Positions 19,878 to 29,466 of a stretch of 43,247 bases of DNA are shown here, piece by piece (within the stretch, counting starts at the first letter, position 1; each line of letters begins with the position of its first letter). The position numbers and the translations under genes are program-made. The notes under the pieces are model-generated. The model saw only the letters and a list, made by a program, of their open reading frames with translations. It was not told where the DNA came from and searched no databases. Source of the DNA: Clostridia bacterium (GTDB lineage: Bacteria; Bacillota; Clostridia; DUPQ01); the NCBI GenBank assembly GCA_016938455.1, contig JAFGUQ010000113.1, positions 1 to 43,247 on the forward strand. Direction: 5' to 3'.

Positions 19878-22351
19878 TTGATTACCTCCAGTTTTTTTGA
19901 AATTGTAAAATAAAAAGTGGAGCCCTTTCCCAATTCAGACTCAACCCAGATTTTCCCTCCATGGCTTTCTATGATTCTCTTACATATGGCAAGTCCGATT
20001 CCTGATCCTTCATATTCACTTCTGGTATGCAAACGCTGGAAAATCTTGAACAGCTGATCCACATATGTCATATCAATTCCAATTCCATTATCTTTAACAA
20101 AGAACTGCCACTCATCCTGCGTTTCACTATATCCGATTTCAATTTGCAGTATGTCATTGCTCCTGAATTTAATCGCATTCCCTATCAGGTTCTGAAACAG
20201 TTGAAACATCTGAGTGGAATCAGCGTGAATGACAGGAAGAGTATCATATATCAAATTGGCATGACAATTCTCGATCTGAAGAGACAGGCTATACTGCACT
20301 TGACTGATAGTATGATTCAAATTGACTTTTTCAACTTTTCTACCTCTTGTATTGATTCTAGAATAACTGAGAAGATCATTAATAAGTCCCTGCATTCTTT
20401 TTGCTCCGTCAACAGCATAGAAAATATATTTATCTGCTTTTTCATCCAGCTTTCCTGAATATCTTTCTCCCAATAGCTGAGCGTAACTGGAAACCATTCT
20501 AAGTGGCTCCTGTAAGTCATGTGAAGCCACATATGCGAACTGTTCAAGTTCCCTGTTTGACCGTTTCAGTTCGTCAAGTGTATTTTCAATTATTTTTTCC
20601 GCTTTTATACGTTCACTGACATCAACAGACAAACCTACTGCTCCTTCAATTTCACCTTTCGTATTGATGACAGGCTGATAGAAACTGCTGAAATAGACAC
20701 CATTCACATTCAGATCATTCGTCATGACATCTTCACCAGACAGGCATTTTTGGCAGGCTGCAGTGATTACCTCAAAATCTTTGTAAATATCAAAGACCGA
20801 TTGGCCTACAACCTGACCCGGTTCCAGCCCTATTTTAGATAAGCCTTTCCCATCTGAAAAAGTAAACACTCCGTTTTTATCAAAAGCGAATACAACTGCA
20901 TCCAGATTTGCCATGACATTTTTCAGGAACTGCTCACTGCTTCTTAGTTTTTCCTGAAGCTGTTTAGCTTGCGTGATATCCTCGTAGATTCCCAGAATGC
21001 CTGTGACTTCACCGTTCTCATCAGTTAATGGAATTTTATCTGTTTTTGCCCAGTAAGTAATATTATCAGCATTTTTAATCTGCTCCTCTATACCGAGAAT
21101 ATTTTTCTTTTCTGTCAATATTTTGATATCAGCCGCCCTGTACTGATCCGCCAATTCTTCCCAGATTAAATCATAATCGCTTTTGCCAACGAGTTCTTCT
21201 ATCCGGTTGACTCCGGTATCTTTTGCAAACGCTTTGTTTCCCCCAAGATACTTGAATTCACTGTCTTTCCAGAAAATTCTCTGAGGAAGGCTGTTGATAA
21301 CAGTCTTAAATACTTTTGCGGTTTCACTGTTTTCTTTTTCCGCCAAATATAGTTTCTTCATGACACTGCTATGCTTTTTGTTATATGCAAAAATGAGAGA
21401 CAGCAATGAAAATGCAAGCAGTACCACCACCATGACAGAAATATTGAATGCCTGCATTCTAAGGTCTCTGAACATCTCTTTGTAATCCATCTTTGCAAGA
21501 ATGTACCATTTCGAGTCTTTAATTTTTCTTGCATCAGCAATGACTCTTTCTCCTCTGTAATCATAACCAAGAATAACTCCTTCTTTTCCATTGGCAGCCT
21601 GAACCGCAGCAACAAGTTTTTCTTCAAATGGAATATAATAAGTAAGCGGGGGGTTATTGATGAACCTCAATGTGTTCAGAAAAAGTATCTGACTGTCAAC
21701 TACCTTGAATAAAATGGTTTCAGCTGTATCACTTGGTAATGGCCATGATTGAATTAAAGGGTAAAGGTAATCTTCGGCTTTTGAATGAATTATCAGATAA
21801 CCTAGTTCTTCATTATTCATTCCTCTGACAGAAGTAACAATATCAATAAATATTTGATTGTTTTCATCATTATATAACTCTGATATTACCGGATTACCAG
21901 TTTCTGAAGTGCTTTTCAATACTCTAAGTGTTTCTGTATTAAGTGAAGAAATTGATTTGTCAGTTGAAAGCATCAGTGCTCTGTCATGGCTGACATAAAT
22001 CATTTCATTGATATACTTGTTTTTTTTCTGCTTAACCATCAGTTCTGTTAATTTGTTCAGCACCTGCTCATCATCAGGGTTCTCCATCAGCATGGTCAAG
22101 TTATGAATCAGGAATGTGCTTTCTGCCAGGATGGATAAATCACTGATTCTTTCTTCTCTCCAGTTTTCTATTTCTTCCCCTTTTATCTTCCCGATTGCTC
22201 CAATCAATTCATACTTTTCATTGATGATGTCCTTTGATTTCAGCTGATAATAAAAAACCCCCAACAAAATACAGAATATCATTACGAGAAACATTATCAG
22301 GAATGGAAACTTTATATCATTATTGACATTCACTTTTCTTTGTTTCAACAA
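19874..22351 (-). CDS. Membrane sensor histidine kinase, extracytoplasmic domain + PAS-PAS + HisKA/HATPase (phytochrome-type kinase core)
   Basis: Two TM segments flanking an extracellular domain, PAS repeats, ELEQFAYVASHDLQEPLRMVSSYAQLL phosphoacceptor, NLIGNAIKF / DNGIGID / GSGIGLAICKRI. Confidence 0.93.
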   Translation of the reverse strand: MLKQRKVNVNNDIKFPFLIMFLVMIFCILLGVFYYQLKSKDIINEKYELIGAIGKIKGEEIENWREERISDLSILAESTFLIHNLTMLMENPDDEQVLNKLTELMVKQKKNKYINEMIYVSHDRALMLSTDKSISSLNTETLRVLKSTSETGNPVISELYNDENNQIFIDIVTSVRGMNNEELGYLIIHSKAEDYLYPLIQSWPLPSDTAETILFKVVDSQILFLNTLRFINNPPLTYYIPFEEKLVAAVQAANGKEGVILGYDYRGERVIADARKIKDSKWYILAKMDYKEMFRDLRMQAFNISVMVVVLLAFSLLSLIFAYNKKHSSVMKKLYLAEKENSETAKVFKTVINSLPQRIFWKDSEFKYLGGNKAFAKDTGVNRIEELVGKSDYDLIWEELADQYRAADIKILTEKKNILGIEEQIKNADNITYWAKTDKIPLTDENGEVTGILGIYEDITQAKQLQEKLRSSEQFLKNVMANLDAVVFAFDKNGVFTFSDGKGLSKIGLEPGQVVGQSVFDIYKDFEVITAACQKCLSGEDVMTNDLNVNGVYFSSFYQPVINTKGEIEGAVGLSVDVSERIKAEKIIENTLDELKRSNRELEQFAYVASHDLQEPLRMVSSYAQLLGERYSGKLDEKADKYIFYAVDGAKRMQGLINDLLSYSRINTRGRKVEKVNLNHTISQVQYSLSLQIENCHANLIYDTLPVIHADSTQMFQLFQNLIGNAIKFRSNDILQIEIGYSETQDEWQFFVKDNGIGIDMTYVDQLFKIFQRLHTRSEYEGSGIGLAICKRIIESHGGKIWVESELGKGSTFYFTISKKLEVIK

Positions 22352-22491
22352 ATCACCTTCAAATCATATGTTTTCACAACATCCTGAATCCTGGTGTCAA
22401 CTTCTGGTTGCTTTTATTTAATTGATTGACCTTGGATTATCCCTTTGATAACTATTATATCATTGATTATTTTTTAGGGCAATTATGTGGT

Positions 22492-22497
22492 ATAATG
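22492..22497 (+). promoter_or_regulatory. Extended -10 (TGGTATAAT) for the plus-strand TIM-barrel gene
   Basis: ATGTGGTATAATGC about 25 nt before GGAGG-N5-ATG. Confidence 0.5.
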
Positions 22498-22521
22498 CTC
22501 TATAAATGAATTGGAGGAAAA

Positions 22522-23496
22522 ATGCTGACACTGATTAATCTCGCTATCAAAGGAAACGCGTTACAGGACTGGTTTTCAGGTGACTATTCAAAGCTGTCTC
22601 AGTTCCTGGCCTCTCACAGAATTGACGGAGTTGAAGCAATTCTTTACAATGAAGGGCCACTGGAAGATATTCCATCTGATACTGTCATAGGCCTTCATCT
22701 GATATACTGGCCTATGTGGCTTGATTTATGGCTGAATGATTTGGACAGGTTATATAAAGAGTTCATCAATTCTCAAAATGTTGTAAATTATTATGGATTT
22801 AATTCTTCAGAAGGGTTCATAAGAAAATATACAGAGGAATTTGAAGCTGCAAAAATTCTCGGATGTGAGTATATGGTGTTTCATGTCTCTCAGATTTCAA
22901 TTGAAGAAACCTACTCGCGACAATTTCACTACAGCGACAGACAGGTATTAGACGAAACAGCGGCACTTGTCAATAAGGTTTTTAAAGGATCGGGGCCTTT
23001 GCTTCTTTTTGAAAACCTATGGTCATCTGGTTTGAATTTTCTGGATTATGATCTGACAAAGCATTTCATCGAAAGTATTGATTATGAAAATAAAGGATTC
23101 ATGCTGGATATCAGTCATCTCCTGATTACCAATCCAGCCATAGAAACTTATGCCGAAGCGATTGACTATATAAAAAAGATTCTTGATAATCTGGGAGATC
23201 TTAAAAGATATATTAAAGGAATTCATTTGAATAAGTCGTGTTTTTCTGGTTATATAAGAGAAAATCATCTTAATAAATCTGAAGTCTCCATTCAGACCTC
23301 TGATTTTATTAAGAAACTGATTGATGTATATGATCATATAAGCCAGATTGATACTCATGCTCCTTTTTTGCACGAGCAAATAAAAGAGATAGTCGACAGA
23401 CTATCTCCTGAATATCTTGTTTATGAATTTATGCCTGAAAGTCTTATTGACTGGGAATCTAAAATCGAATCGCAGAATAAATTTCTCAAGCGTTAA
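22522..23496 (+). CDS. Sugar phosphate isomerase/epimerase-like TIM-barrel protein
   Basis: 324 aa; TIM-barrel layout (MVFHVSQ..., LLLFENLW, GFMLDISHLLIT, IKGIHLNKSC, ...IDTHAPF..., YLVYEFMPES); SD TGGAGG. Confidence 0.7.
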   Translation: MLTLINLAIKGNALQDWFSGDYSKLSQFLASHRIDGVEAILYNEGPLEDIPSDTVIGLHLIYWPMWLDLWLNDLDRLYKEFINSQNVVNYYGFNSSEGFIRKYTEEFEAAKILGCEYMVFHVSQISIEETYSRQFHYSDRQVLDETAALVNKVFKGSGPLLLFENLWSSGLNFLDYDLTKHFIESIDYENKGFMLDISHLLITNPAIETYAEAIDYIKKILDNLGDLKRYIKGIHLNKSCFSGYIRENHLNKSEVSIQTSDFIKKLIDVYDHISQIDTHAPFLHEQIKEIVDRLSPEYLVYEFMPESLIDWESKIESQNKFLKR

Positions 23497-24085
23497 ACTT
23501 CTCAAGATACCATTCACCATCTCTGTATAAAAACTTGTTGATTGAACCGTTTTCCACATACATCAGTCTGTTTTTATCATCAAGCGGGATGTTCAAAGAT
23601 AACTTTATCCAGAAATTAATAAGCCATCCGTGGGTAATCACAAGCACTTTATTTCCTTCTTCCTGGATTGCAATCTTATCCATGAATGCCCTGACCCGTT
23701 CAGCAAATTGAGCTTTGCTCTCACCACCGCCAGGTATTTCACTGTCAAGATCATCAGAATGATAGATTGAAGCGGCTTCAGGATGATCATTCTTGATTGT
23801 TTCCCAGTCCTTGCCTTCTAAAATACCAAGTTTTCTTTCTCTGAGCATTTCATCGATGATAATCACCTGATTATGGTATTCATTAATATAATTAGCTGTA
23901 TCTATGGCTCGTTCCAGATCAGATGAATAGATAACATCAAAGTCATAGTCTTTCAGCTTTTCTCCTACCAGCTTAGCCTGATTTTTCCCGGCGGTAGATA
24001 ATTTGCTGTCTAAATGCCCCTGGACAATTCTTTCCTTATTCCAGACTGTTTCTCCATGTCTGATCAAATATACTTCTGTGCTCAT
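23486..24085 (-). CDS. Histidine phosphatase superfamily (phosphoglycerate mutase-like)
   Basis: VYLIRHGETVWNKERIVQGHLDSKLSTAGKNQA...VITHGWLI. Confidence 0.93.
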   Translation of the reverse strand: MSTEVYLIRHGETVWNKERIVQGHLDSKLSTAGKNQAKLVGEKLKDYDFDVIYSSDLERAIDTANYINEYHNQVIIIDEMLRERKLGILEGKDWETIKNDHPEAASIYHSDDLDSEIPGGGESKAQFAERVRAFMDKIAIQEEGNKVLVITHGWLINFWIKLSLNIPLDDKNRLMYVENGSINKFLYRDGEWYLEKFNA

Positions 24086-24255
24086 ATTCCTCTTCCTTTG
24101 TATTTATCTTTATTCTGCAATCATCAGACTGCAAACAATTCAACATAATATTATCATAACATTACGACAAGGTTTCACTTTCATTTTCAAGAAATATCAT
24201 ACCTTACTTTCCCCATTGATATATTCTATCAGAAATTTTAAAAATATCAAATATT

Positions 24256-25020
24256 TTAAATCACAATCCGCTTTCGGTTGATAAACAGAGTTTGTTCAAA
24301 ACATTCAAGATTTTCTGTCAGGTGGAAATCTGCCATCAGCTCATCTCCGTGGTGAGCATCTGACCCTAATGATATCTTCCGTCCGCCAAGCTCATGGTAA
24401 CGCATTAAAACATTCTGATCCGGTATAAGATTCATATATCCTTTTCTGAAACCTGATGTATTGACCTCAAGTATTATATCTTTTTTTATGATTGTCTTAA
24501 GTATCTCATCCATGCGTTTAGAAACAGTATTTTCAAACTTGTAATATCTTTTCGGAAAATCAAGATGTGCCAGAACATCAAACCCGCCATACTCCAGCAT
24601 ATTCATTGTATCTTCATAATAGATTTTCATAATGTCATCTGCATTAAACCGGGCAGCCATTTGCTTACCGCCGTAAAACCTGTCACCATGCCAATGGAGT
24701 GAGCCCATGATCAAGTCATAATTTCTTTTTGTTTCTTTCATGAAAAAAGTGTGATAAAGATGCGGTTCACCAAACTCTATGCCTTTTAGAATAGTTATGC
24801 TGTCACAATACTTTTTTTGCATGGCTTCAACCGCTAATGAATACTTCTCATATTGAAAATAAAGATACCCGTCATCAGCCGGATTATAATCAACATGCTC
24901 AGTAAAAGTAATATATTTCATTTTCTTTTCAATGGCTTTTTTAACGATGGTTTCCATGTCCTGTTTCCCGTCTTCTGAAAACGTTGAGTGAACATGATTG
25001 TCACTTATGAATGCTGTCAT
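24256..25020 (-). CDS. hisJ: PHP-domain histidinol-phosphatase (HisJ family)
   Basis: DNHVHSTFSEDG, TEHVDY, GIEFGEP, GSLHW, HLDFPKRY, EVNTSGFRKG, GSDAHHGDEL. Confidence 0.8.
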   Translation of the reverse strand: MTAFISDNHVHSTFSEDGKQDMETIVKKAIEKKMKYITFTEHVDYNPADDGYLYFQYEKYSLAVEAMQKKYCDSITILKGIEFGEPHLYHTFFMKETKRNYDLIMGSLHWHGDRFYGGKQMAARFNADDIMKIYYEDTMNMLEYGGFDVLAHLDFPKRYYKFENTVSKRMDEILKTIIKKDIILEVNTSGFRKGYMNLIPDQNVLMRYHELGGRKISLGSDAHHGDELMADFHLTENLECFEQTLFINRKRIVI

Positions 25021-27236
25021 ATCTTTTTAAGTTTTGCAAAGGCCGCCATCAGCCTCTTCCTTCCAGCCATATCAAAATCTATTTCAAAGACCTTGTCTTC
25101 TCCTGTTCCTGTGACTGAGTAAACAGTCCCTTCTCCAAATTTTTTATGAAGCACCCTGTCACCTTTCAAAGCCTCAATAACTTCCTCATTTACTTTATTG
25201 AATCCAGCAAAGTCTATTGATTTTCCACCTCTTTTAATCGAAATATCTGATGTGTTTCCCCATGACTCAAAAATTACTTTTCTGCTTTTCTCGCTCTTTA
25301 CTTCACCATCGATATATGCCTCAGGGATTTCCTTTAAGAAACGCGAATCAGGATAATTCTGTGTTTTGCCATAGATTGTCCGCTCTTGTGCATTCAGCAG
25401 ATAAAGCAGGTCTTTTGCTCTTGTAATACCTACATAGCAAAGTCGTCTTTCTTCTTCTAGTTTACTCTGAGACTCATATGACATGGCACCGGGGAACAGC
25501 CCTTCTTCCATACCTGTGATGAATACAACCGGAAACTCAAGTCCCTTTGCTGCATGAAGTGTCATGATGGTGACTTCTGACTGATTCTCCTTTTTATCCT
25601 GATCGGTTGACAGTGTACACACAGCGATGAAATCTTCAAGTTTAGGTGACACCCCGAATTCTTCATTGTATTCTTCTTCAAACAGCACAATCGCACTTTT
25701 CAGTTCCTTGATGTTTTCTATTCTGCTTCTGCTTTCAATGGTTCCTTCGATGGTATAATTATCCATGATTTTAGTTTCATCCATTAATTTGTCATATAAG
25801 CTTTCAAGAGTGTTCTCAGATGCAAATACCTGGAGTAATTCAATCATCTTCACAAAATCTTCCAGTTTATGTGTGGCTGATCCAAGCTGATGATAACTGC
25901 CTGAAAACTTTGCCGCTTCAAAGATTGAAATGTTTTCACTTATTGAAATCTCTTCCAGCTTACTCAATGTTGTTTTTCCAATTCCTCGTTTCGGTTCATT
26001 GATGACTCTCTTGAATTGAATATCATCTTTGCTGTTTAATATGAGTTTCAGATATGCAAGCACATCCTTGACTTCTTTTCTAGAATAGAAACTTAAGCTG
26101 CCGAACACCCTGTACGGAATGTTCTTCTTAGTCAAGGCAAGTTCAATATCTCTTGATTGCGCATTCGTCCGGTATAGTACCGCCATGTCATTGTAAGCAT
26201 ACCCTTCTTCATGCAGTTTTTCAATCTGAACTGATACATACAATGCTTCATTTGCACCGTTGTATGCTTTGTAAAATTTTATTTTATCTCCACTTTTTTT
26301 CTCTGTCCAAAGTTCTTTTCCTTTTCTGCCGGTGTTGTTTTTAATGACTGCATTGGCAGCATCTAAAATCATTGAGGTTGATCTGTAATTTCTCTCGAGC
26401 TTAATTGTTTTGCACCCTTTAAAATCATGTTCAAAATTTAATATATTCTGGATATTGGCACCGCGCCATCCGTAAATCGCCTGATCATCATCACCGACTA
26501 CAAAAATATTGTTATACTTCCTGGCGAGAATTTCAGCCAGTCTGTATTGAGAAGTATTGGTATCCTGATATTCATCTATCAATACATATCTGAACTGATT
26601 CTGAAAATAACTTCTGACCTCTTCATTCTGCTCAAGCATTTTCACAGTATTAAAAATAAGGTCATCAAAATCCATCGCATTATTGGCAAGTAGTCTTTTT
26701 TGGTATATGGTGTAAATTTCTGCGATTTTCTTCATATGAAAATCACCTTTATTCTTTTCTTCAAACTCTTTCGGAGAAATCAGTTCGTTTTTAGCATTGC
26801 TTATGATATTGATAACCATTCTGGCAGGATATGTCTTATCTGTTAAATTCAGTTCTGACAGACAGTCTTTCATCAGGATTTTCTGGTCATCAGTATCATA
26901 AATGACAAAGTTCTTATCATATTGTAACGCCACATCGCAGAACATTCTGAGCATTTTAACACACATGGCATGAAAAGTGCCAATCCAGTTGAAATACATC
27001 CTGTTATCAAGCAGGCTTTCAACTCTTGTCCTCATCTCCTTAGCGGCTTTGTTAGTAAAAGTGATTGCCAGTATACTTGAAGGATATACATTTTTTTCTT
27101 TGACAAGATAAGCAATCCTACTCGTCAGCACCCGTGTTTTTCCACTCCCGGCTCCAGCTAAAACAAGAACAGGGCCATCTTCTACTAAAACTGCTTTTTT
27201 TTGATTTTCGTTTAGACTTTCAATGAAATTTTCCAT
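25017..27236 (-). CDS. pcrA: UvrD/PcrA family 3'-5' DNA helicase
   Basis: LNENQKKAVLVEDGPVLVLAGAGSGKTRVLTSRIAYL, VDEYQDTN, VGDDDQAIYGWRGA, TLHAAKGLEFPVVF. Confidence 0.95.
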   Translation of the reverse strand: MENFIESLNENQKKAVLVEDGPVLVLAGAGSGKTRVLTSRIAYLVKEKNVYPSSILAITFTNKAAKEMRTRVESLLDNRMYFNWIGTFHAMCVKMLRMFCDVALQYDKNFVIYDTDDQKILMKDCLSELNLTDKTYPARMVINIISNAKNELISPKEFEEKNKGDFHMKKIAEIYTIYQKRLLANNAMDFDDLIFNTVKMLEQNEEVRSYFQNQFRYVLIDEYQDTNTSQYRLAEILARKYNNIFVVGDDDQAIYGWRGANIQNILNFEHDFKGCKTIKLERNYRSTSMILDAANAVIKNNTGRKGKELWTEKKSGDKIKFYKAYNGANEALYVSVQIEKLHEEGYAYNDMAVLYRTNAQSRDIELALTKKNIPYRVFGSLSFYSRKEVKDVLAYLKLILNSKDDIQFKRVINEPKRGIGKTTLSKLEEISISENISIFEAAKFSGSYHQLGSATHKLEDFVKMIELLQVFASENTLESLYDKLMDETKIMDNYTIEGTIESRSRIENIKELKSAIVLFEEEYNEEFGVSPKLEDFIAVCTLSTDQDKKENQSEVTIMTLHAAKGLEFPVVFITGMEEGLFPGAMSYESQSKLEEERRLCYVGITRAKDLLYLLNAQERTIYGKTQNYPDSRFLKEIPEAYIDGEVKSEKSRKVIFESWGNTSDISIKRGGKSIDFAGFNKVNEEVIEALKGDRVLHKKFGEGTVYSVTGTGEDKVFEIDFDMAGRKRLMAAFAKLKKI

Positions 27237-27293
27237 GTTACTCCTAAGTTTTTAAGTAGTATCATTATATGTTATATGCTTTTGACATTCAAC

Positions 27294-27324
27294 AAAAATC
27301 ACCAATATATCATTGGTGATTTTT
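27294..27324 (-). terminator. Rho-independent terminator of vapBC
   Basis: Minus strand AAAAATCACCAAT-GATAT-ATTGGTGATTTTTG. Confidence 0.8.
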
Positions 27325-27348
27325 AAGGGGGATATGAAACTCTGGCAT

Positions 27349-27738
27349 TTAAGCTATCTGAGTTTGTTTTACATTTTCAATCAAAGGTAAACTTTTGCTG
27401 AAGCTCAGCACTTCACAATTGTTGTTTATCGCAATTGATGCAATGAGTGCATCTGTTTTATTGACGGACAGTCCCTTTGCTTTCATTTCAGCCATGATTT
27501 TCCCGGCTAATATCCAATCTTCTAAATTTACATTGAGTGTAGTAACGGCTCCTAAACTATATTGGAGCCGTTCTTTTTCTTTTGTTCCTTGGGAGCCTGC
27601 CAATAACTCAGTTATTATAGGGCCCGTGATGTAAATTTCTTTTGTAAAAAGATTATTTTCTATAAAAACAGTGGTGGAGGGATCATCCTTAAAGTAGTCA
27701 ACCCATACCGAGGTGTCAACTAAAATCTTCCTACTCAT
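27349..27738 (-). CDS. vapC: PIN-domain toxin (VapC family)
   Basis: ILVDTSVWVDYF, TELLAG, KTDALIASIA. Confidence 0.9.
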   Translation of the reverse strand: MSRKILVDTSVWVDYFKDDPSTTVFIENNLFTKEIYITGPIITELLAGSQGTKEKERLQYSLGAVTTLNVNLEDWILAGKIMAEMKAKGLSVNKTDALIASIAINNNCEVLSFSKSLPLIENVKQTQIA

Positions 27739-27946
27739 ATCTGTCTTTGCTCCTTAAGCCATTCAAAGCATCTTCATCAAACCTTATATTGCCTTTCAGA
27801 CTTTTCATCATTTGTATTTTTTTATATCTAATAGCATCTCTCAATGCCATTTCAACCGCTTTTGATCTGTTCTTAGTATTATACGCAATCTCAGCTTCTT
27901 TAATGACGTCATCGGATATGTTAAGTGTTGTTCTTATCTTCATCAC
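27731..27946 (-). CDS. vapB: VapB-type antitoxin (DUF2191-like)
   Basis: KIRTTLNISDDVIKEAEIAYNTKNRSKAVEMALRDAI; overlaps vapC by 8 nt. Confidence 0.88.
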   Translation of the reverse strand: MMKIRTTLNISDDVIKEAEIAYNTKNRSKAVEMALRDAIRYKKIQMMKSLKGNIRFDEDALNGLRSKDRYE

Positions 27947-27960
27947 ATCCTTTCATACTT

Positions 27961-27989
27961 ATACTACATCACAAAATTATGTTTGTCAA
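27961..27989 (-). promoter_or_regulatory. vapBC promoter
   Basis: Minus strand TTGACA (27984-27989), 17 nt, TAGTAT (27961-27966). Confidence 0.65.
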
Positions 27990-28036
27990 ACATTATTTTA
28001 TATTATTACTAATTTGTATGAATATTTTTTCATAAC

Positions 28037-28063
28037 AAAATGCCATCTGTTTCCAGATGGCAT
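28037..28063 (-). terminator. Rho-independent terminator of the URO-D-like gene
   Basis: Minus strand ATGCCATCTG-GAAA-CAGATGGCATTTTG. Confidence 0.8.
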
Positions 28064-28092
28064 GTAATAAATTCAATTGATTATATTATGTT

Positions 28093-29343
28093 TTACCAGA
28101 GTTCTTCAATCAGTTCTCTCACTATTGAAACTGCTTTCTTCGGTTTATCTGCTTCCCCGGTTATGGTATAGATATCTCTGAAAATGATCTCCGCTTCACA
28201 GCCTTTCGCTGCATGCAGTGTTTTAGCAATGTGATCCCGAAAAGCAGGTTCATCAAATTTTCCTACCCCGATATAATTGGGACTTGGTTTTCTTGAATAG
28301 ATAATTTTGCTTCCTTTTAACGCTTGTCCCATGAAGTTTTCATCACACCATGGTGAAATAGACACTTTTCTTAAATGCGGAAGATTTTCAAGGCAGCCTT
28401 TCCACACTTCATGAACGGGTTCACAGCATCCGTAATAACCCAGTCCGAACATCTTAGCAATTCGTTCATAATTAGGATAAACAAATTCTTTAAACATGGA
28501 AGGCGAAATACCGACACTCTCCTGTGAATTCATGTTGATCCATAAATCCTCTGTTTTGATTCTGCCGGTCCTTTTGCATTCCTCAGTCGGGAGTTCATTA
28601 GTAAAGCCAAAACTGCCGGCTCCTGCCAGATGATTTCCGTTATCAAGTGTCAGCAGATTGTTAGCTTCCTGCCATCTGATATATTCAATAGAATCATCAG
28701 TTATGAATTGAAACATCTCATGAGTTTTTTCCGGATAATCATACATGGAGTACATCAGTCTTTCAAGACCCATGATGTTAACTGCTCTGGCAGTCAATGA
28801 AATAAACCATCGCAATGTATCATTATATAGATTGACTTTAAGTATATCTCCAAACAAATCCATGGCTAAGTCAAGGTTCTCATCAGTGGTTTTTTTATCA
28901 TAGCTGTAAACCGACTTCTGAATTTTGTGAAAATCTTGTTCAAGGTCACTGATCGGGTGTTCAGCTGCATAACCGATATTTCTTCCTTCACGGTCTTTGG
29001 CATGATGAATATGTCGGTCAAAGTTCAGTTCTTTCATGTTTATCTTATGTCTGACATTAATAAAGTCAGGCATTACTTTGTCATCATTTACTTTCTCATA
29101 ATTGATAATATTAAGTTGAAGCTGGTGTTCCATCTCTCTTAAAAAAGGGTCTTCGCAAAGTAAAGGAGGCATTAAATCATTTTGGAAGGAAGTCATTTCC
29201 ATGATAACCATAGGTTTTTCACCCAATAAACTGTTATGTGCATACCATGCTTTTTCTCTTTGTTTCATAATAGGAAGAGCTGCATATTCCGCTTGTTTCT
29301 TTGCCAGCTCTCTTAAATATTTCTTTTCATCGCTTATTAACAT
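28093..29343 (-). CDS. Uroporphyrinogen decarboxylase-like (URO-D/methyltransferase superfamily) protein
   Basis: URO-D-like fold pattern with NMNSQESVGISPSMFKEFVYPNYERIAKMFGLGYYGCCEPVHEVW and C-terminal YSRKPSP...; not canonical HemE. Confidence 0.7.
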   Translation of the reverse strand: MLISDEKKYLRELAKKQAEYAALPIMKQREKAWYAHNSLLGEKPMVIMEMTSFQNDLMPPLLCEDPFLREMEHQLQLNIINYEKVNDDKVMPDFINVRHKINMKELNFDRHIHHAKDREGRNIGYAAEHPISDLEQDFHKIQKSVYSYDKKTTDENLDLAMDLFGDILKVNLYNDTLRWFISLTARAVNIMGLERLMYSMYDYPEKTHEMFQFITDDSIEYIRWQEANNLLTLDNGNHLAGAGSFGFTNELPTEECKRTGRIKTEDLWINMNSQESVGISPSMFKEFVYPNYERIAKMFGLGYYGCCEPVHEVWKGCLENLPHLRKVSISPWCDENFMGQALKGSKIIYSRKPSPNYIGVGKFDEPAFRDHIAKTLHAAKGCEAEIIFRDIYTITGEADKPKKAVSIVRELIEELW

Positions 29344-29466
29344 ATCATACTCCTCTTACCTAAATATTGTGCTGCTGATTACAAAAAATGACTGCTTGAA
29401 GCATAAGACTATCTTATTTCGGAAATTTATAGAATTAAATAGAAATCTGCCCTTCCCCACTTAATT

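Noticed and set aside
24086-24255. Hidden gene or RNA in the gap between the phosphatase and the PHP protein
   Set aside because: AT-rich with only very short ORFs and no stable hairpin or clear promoter; treated as ordinary intergenic sequence.
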